Below, piece by piece: positions 12,050 through 12,553 of a stretch of DNA of 12,553 nt (the stretch's first letter is position 1; every line of letters starts with the position of its first letter). Made by a program: the position numbers and the translations under genes. The notes below the pieces were generated by a model. It did no database searches. It saw only the letters and a program-made list of their open reading frames with translations, and was not told the origin of the DNA. The stretch spans positions 1 to 12,553 of the forward strand of contig NZ_CAJMEH010000064.1 of the NCBI RefSeq assembly GCF_905212365.1, read 5' to 3'. Source of the DNA: an uncultured Phascolarctobacterium sp. (GTDB taxonomy: Bacteria > Bacillota > Negativicutes > Acidaminococcales > Acidaminococcaceae).

Positions 12050-12553
12050 TTACGCGCCGATAACCGGTCTGCCTTCCATAGTGTTGACTAATTTGGAAAG
12101 CTCCCATTTAATCGTTTCTTCCGGCTTGTCGTAATTGCCCAAGTCCCGCAGCTGCCGCTCGCGCAATTTTTTCTTGAGTAATTTAGCGCCGTCCTTTTTG
12201 TAAACGTACAAATCGGCGTCGGCCACTACTCTGACGTATGTTTCCCGGTCGCGGAAGAAACCGCCGGACACCATCGTTTCGTCCATTTCATAAACGCGCG
12301 CCACTACCAGCACGTCCACCTTGCTTTTTTCTGCCAAAGCTTCCATGCTTGCCTTATCCAGCTTGGCCCCGCCGCGCAGCGCCTCGCTGACGTTCTGCTG
12401 TGCCGTCCCGTCGTCCGTAATCTGGTAATAAGGAAAATGGTAAGCCCACTTCACAACCTGCCGCCAATTTTTATAAACCGCGCCGTTGACGCCGCCGTCA
12501 TGGTCGATAACCACAAAGCCAACCGGACGTTCCGGAAAATCGGCTCGCGCTGT
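12050..12553 (-). CDS. probable secreted protein of unknown function (5' end off the window)
   Basis: The frame is open to the right edge, so at least 167 residues are present and the start is missing. An internal GTG at 12514 is unlikely to be the start: it has no evident ribosome binding site and the frame continues upstream as TARADFPERPVGF. The ARA followed by DFPERP looks like a signal-peptidase cleavage site, suggesting an exported protein whose signal peptide is off the window (inference). The mature part has VVIDHDGGVNG, then KNWRQVVKWAYHFPYYQ. Around VDVLVVARVYEMDETM (about residues 65-80 counted from the GTG) there is a beta-strand-like segment, followed by a strand VRVVADADLYVYKKDG and a basic stretch KLLKKKLRERQLRDLG. 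No cysteine-based lipobox is visible. I do not recognise the family. A terminator hairpin follows. Confidence 0.65.
   Translation of the reverse strand, partial: TARADFPERPVGFVVIDHDGGVNGAVYKNWRQVVKWAYHFPYYQITDDGTAQQNVSEALRGGAKLDKASMEALAEKSKVDVLVVARVYEMDETMVSGGFFRDRETYVRVVADADLYVYKKDGAKLLKKKLRERQLRDLGNYDKPEETIKWELSKLVNTMEGRPVIGA

Noticed and set aside
1..12553. CRISPR array, tRNA or rRNA genes, insertion sequences, toxin-antitoxin pair or prophage genes
   Set aside because: No regularly spaced repeats, cloverleaf sequences, transposase or phage motifs were seen on either strand.

Overview
The window is ordinary-looking chromosome from a Firmicutes-type bacterium. The evidence is sigma-A-like promoters (TTGACA/TATAAT class with 17-bp spacers), strong AGGAGG ribosome binding sites, intrinsic hairpin/U-tract terminators, an FMN riboswitch, a class I preQ1 riboswitch and RqcH of the Bacillus type. 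Gene content and moderate GC would fit an anaerobic gut lineage such as the Negativicutes, but that placement is inference. No mobile element, CRISPR array, tRNA or rRNA was seen.

Layout, left to right. Positions 1-97 hold the 5' end of a minus-strand transcript: a promoter and the first part of an FMN riboswitch whose riboflavin gene lies off the left edge. The promoter overlaps the end of a cytoplasmic SGNH/GDSL hydrolase (83-634, minus). That gene diverges from an iron-dependent alcohol dehydrogenase (786-1973, plus), and both promoters are readable in the gap. A hairpin terminator at about 1986-2038 separates this pair from a minus-strand operon, queC-queT-queF (3726 to 2037). The operon covers preQ0 synthesis, queuosine-precursor import and preQ0 reduction. 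The genes overlap by 4 bases and 1 base and are headed by a preQ1-I riboswitch with an elaborate downstream region.

Upstream of the que operon lies a PLP-dependent group II decarboxylase (3973-5370, minus), divergent from a LysR-type regulator (5589-6458, plus) that probably controls it. The decarboxylase has an odd start: the only good ribosome binding site feeds an ATG in the wrong frame, separated from the decarboxylase frame by a run of seven A residues placed as a -1 slippery site. Next come rqcH (6685-8424, plus) and a YbaK-family aminoacyl-tRNA deacylase (8452-8934, plus), probably one transcription unit ending at a terminator near 8952-9005.

The right third is minus-strand. It holds pgi (TTG start, 9056-10489) with a diverged in-frame copy of its own C-terminal tail directly after the stop, a DEAD-box-type RNA helicase (10617-11870), and the 3' part of a probably secreted protein of unknown function running off the right edge (12050-12553).

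I did not find a clearly new multi-gene system. The observations most worth checking are the layered preQ1 leader, the slippery-site start of the decarboxylase and the duplicated pgi tail.
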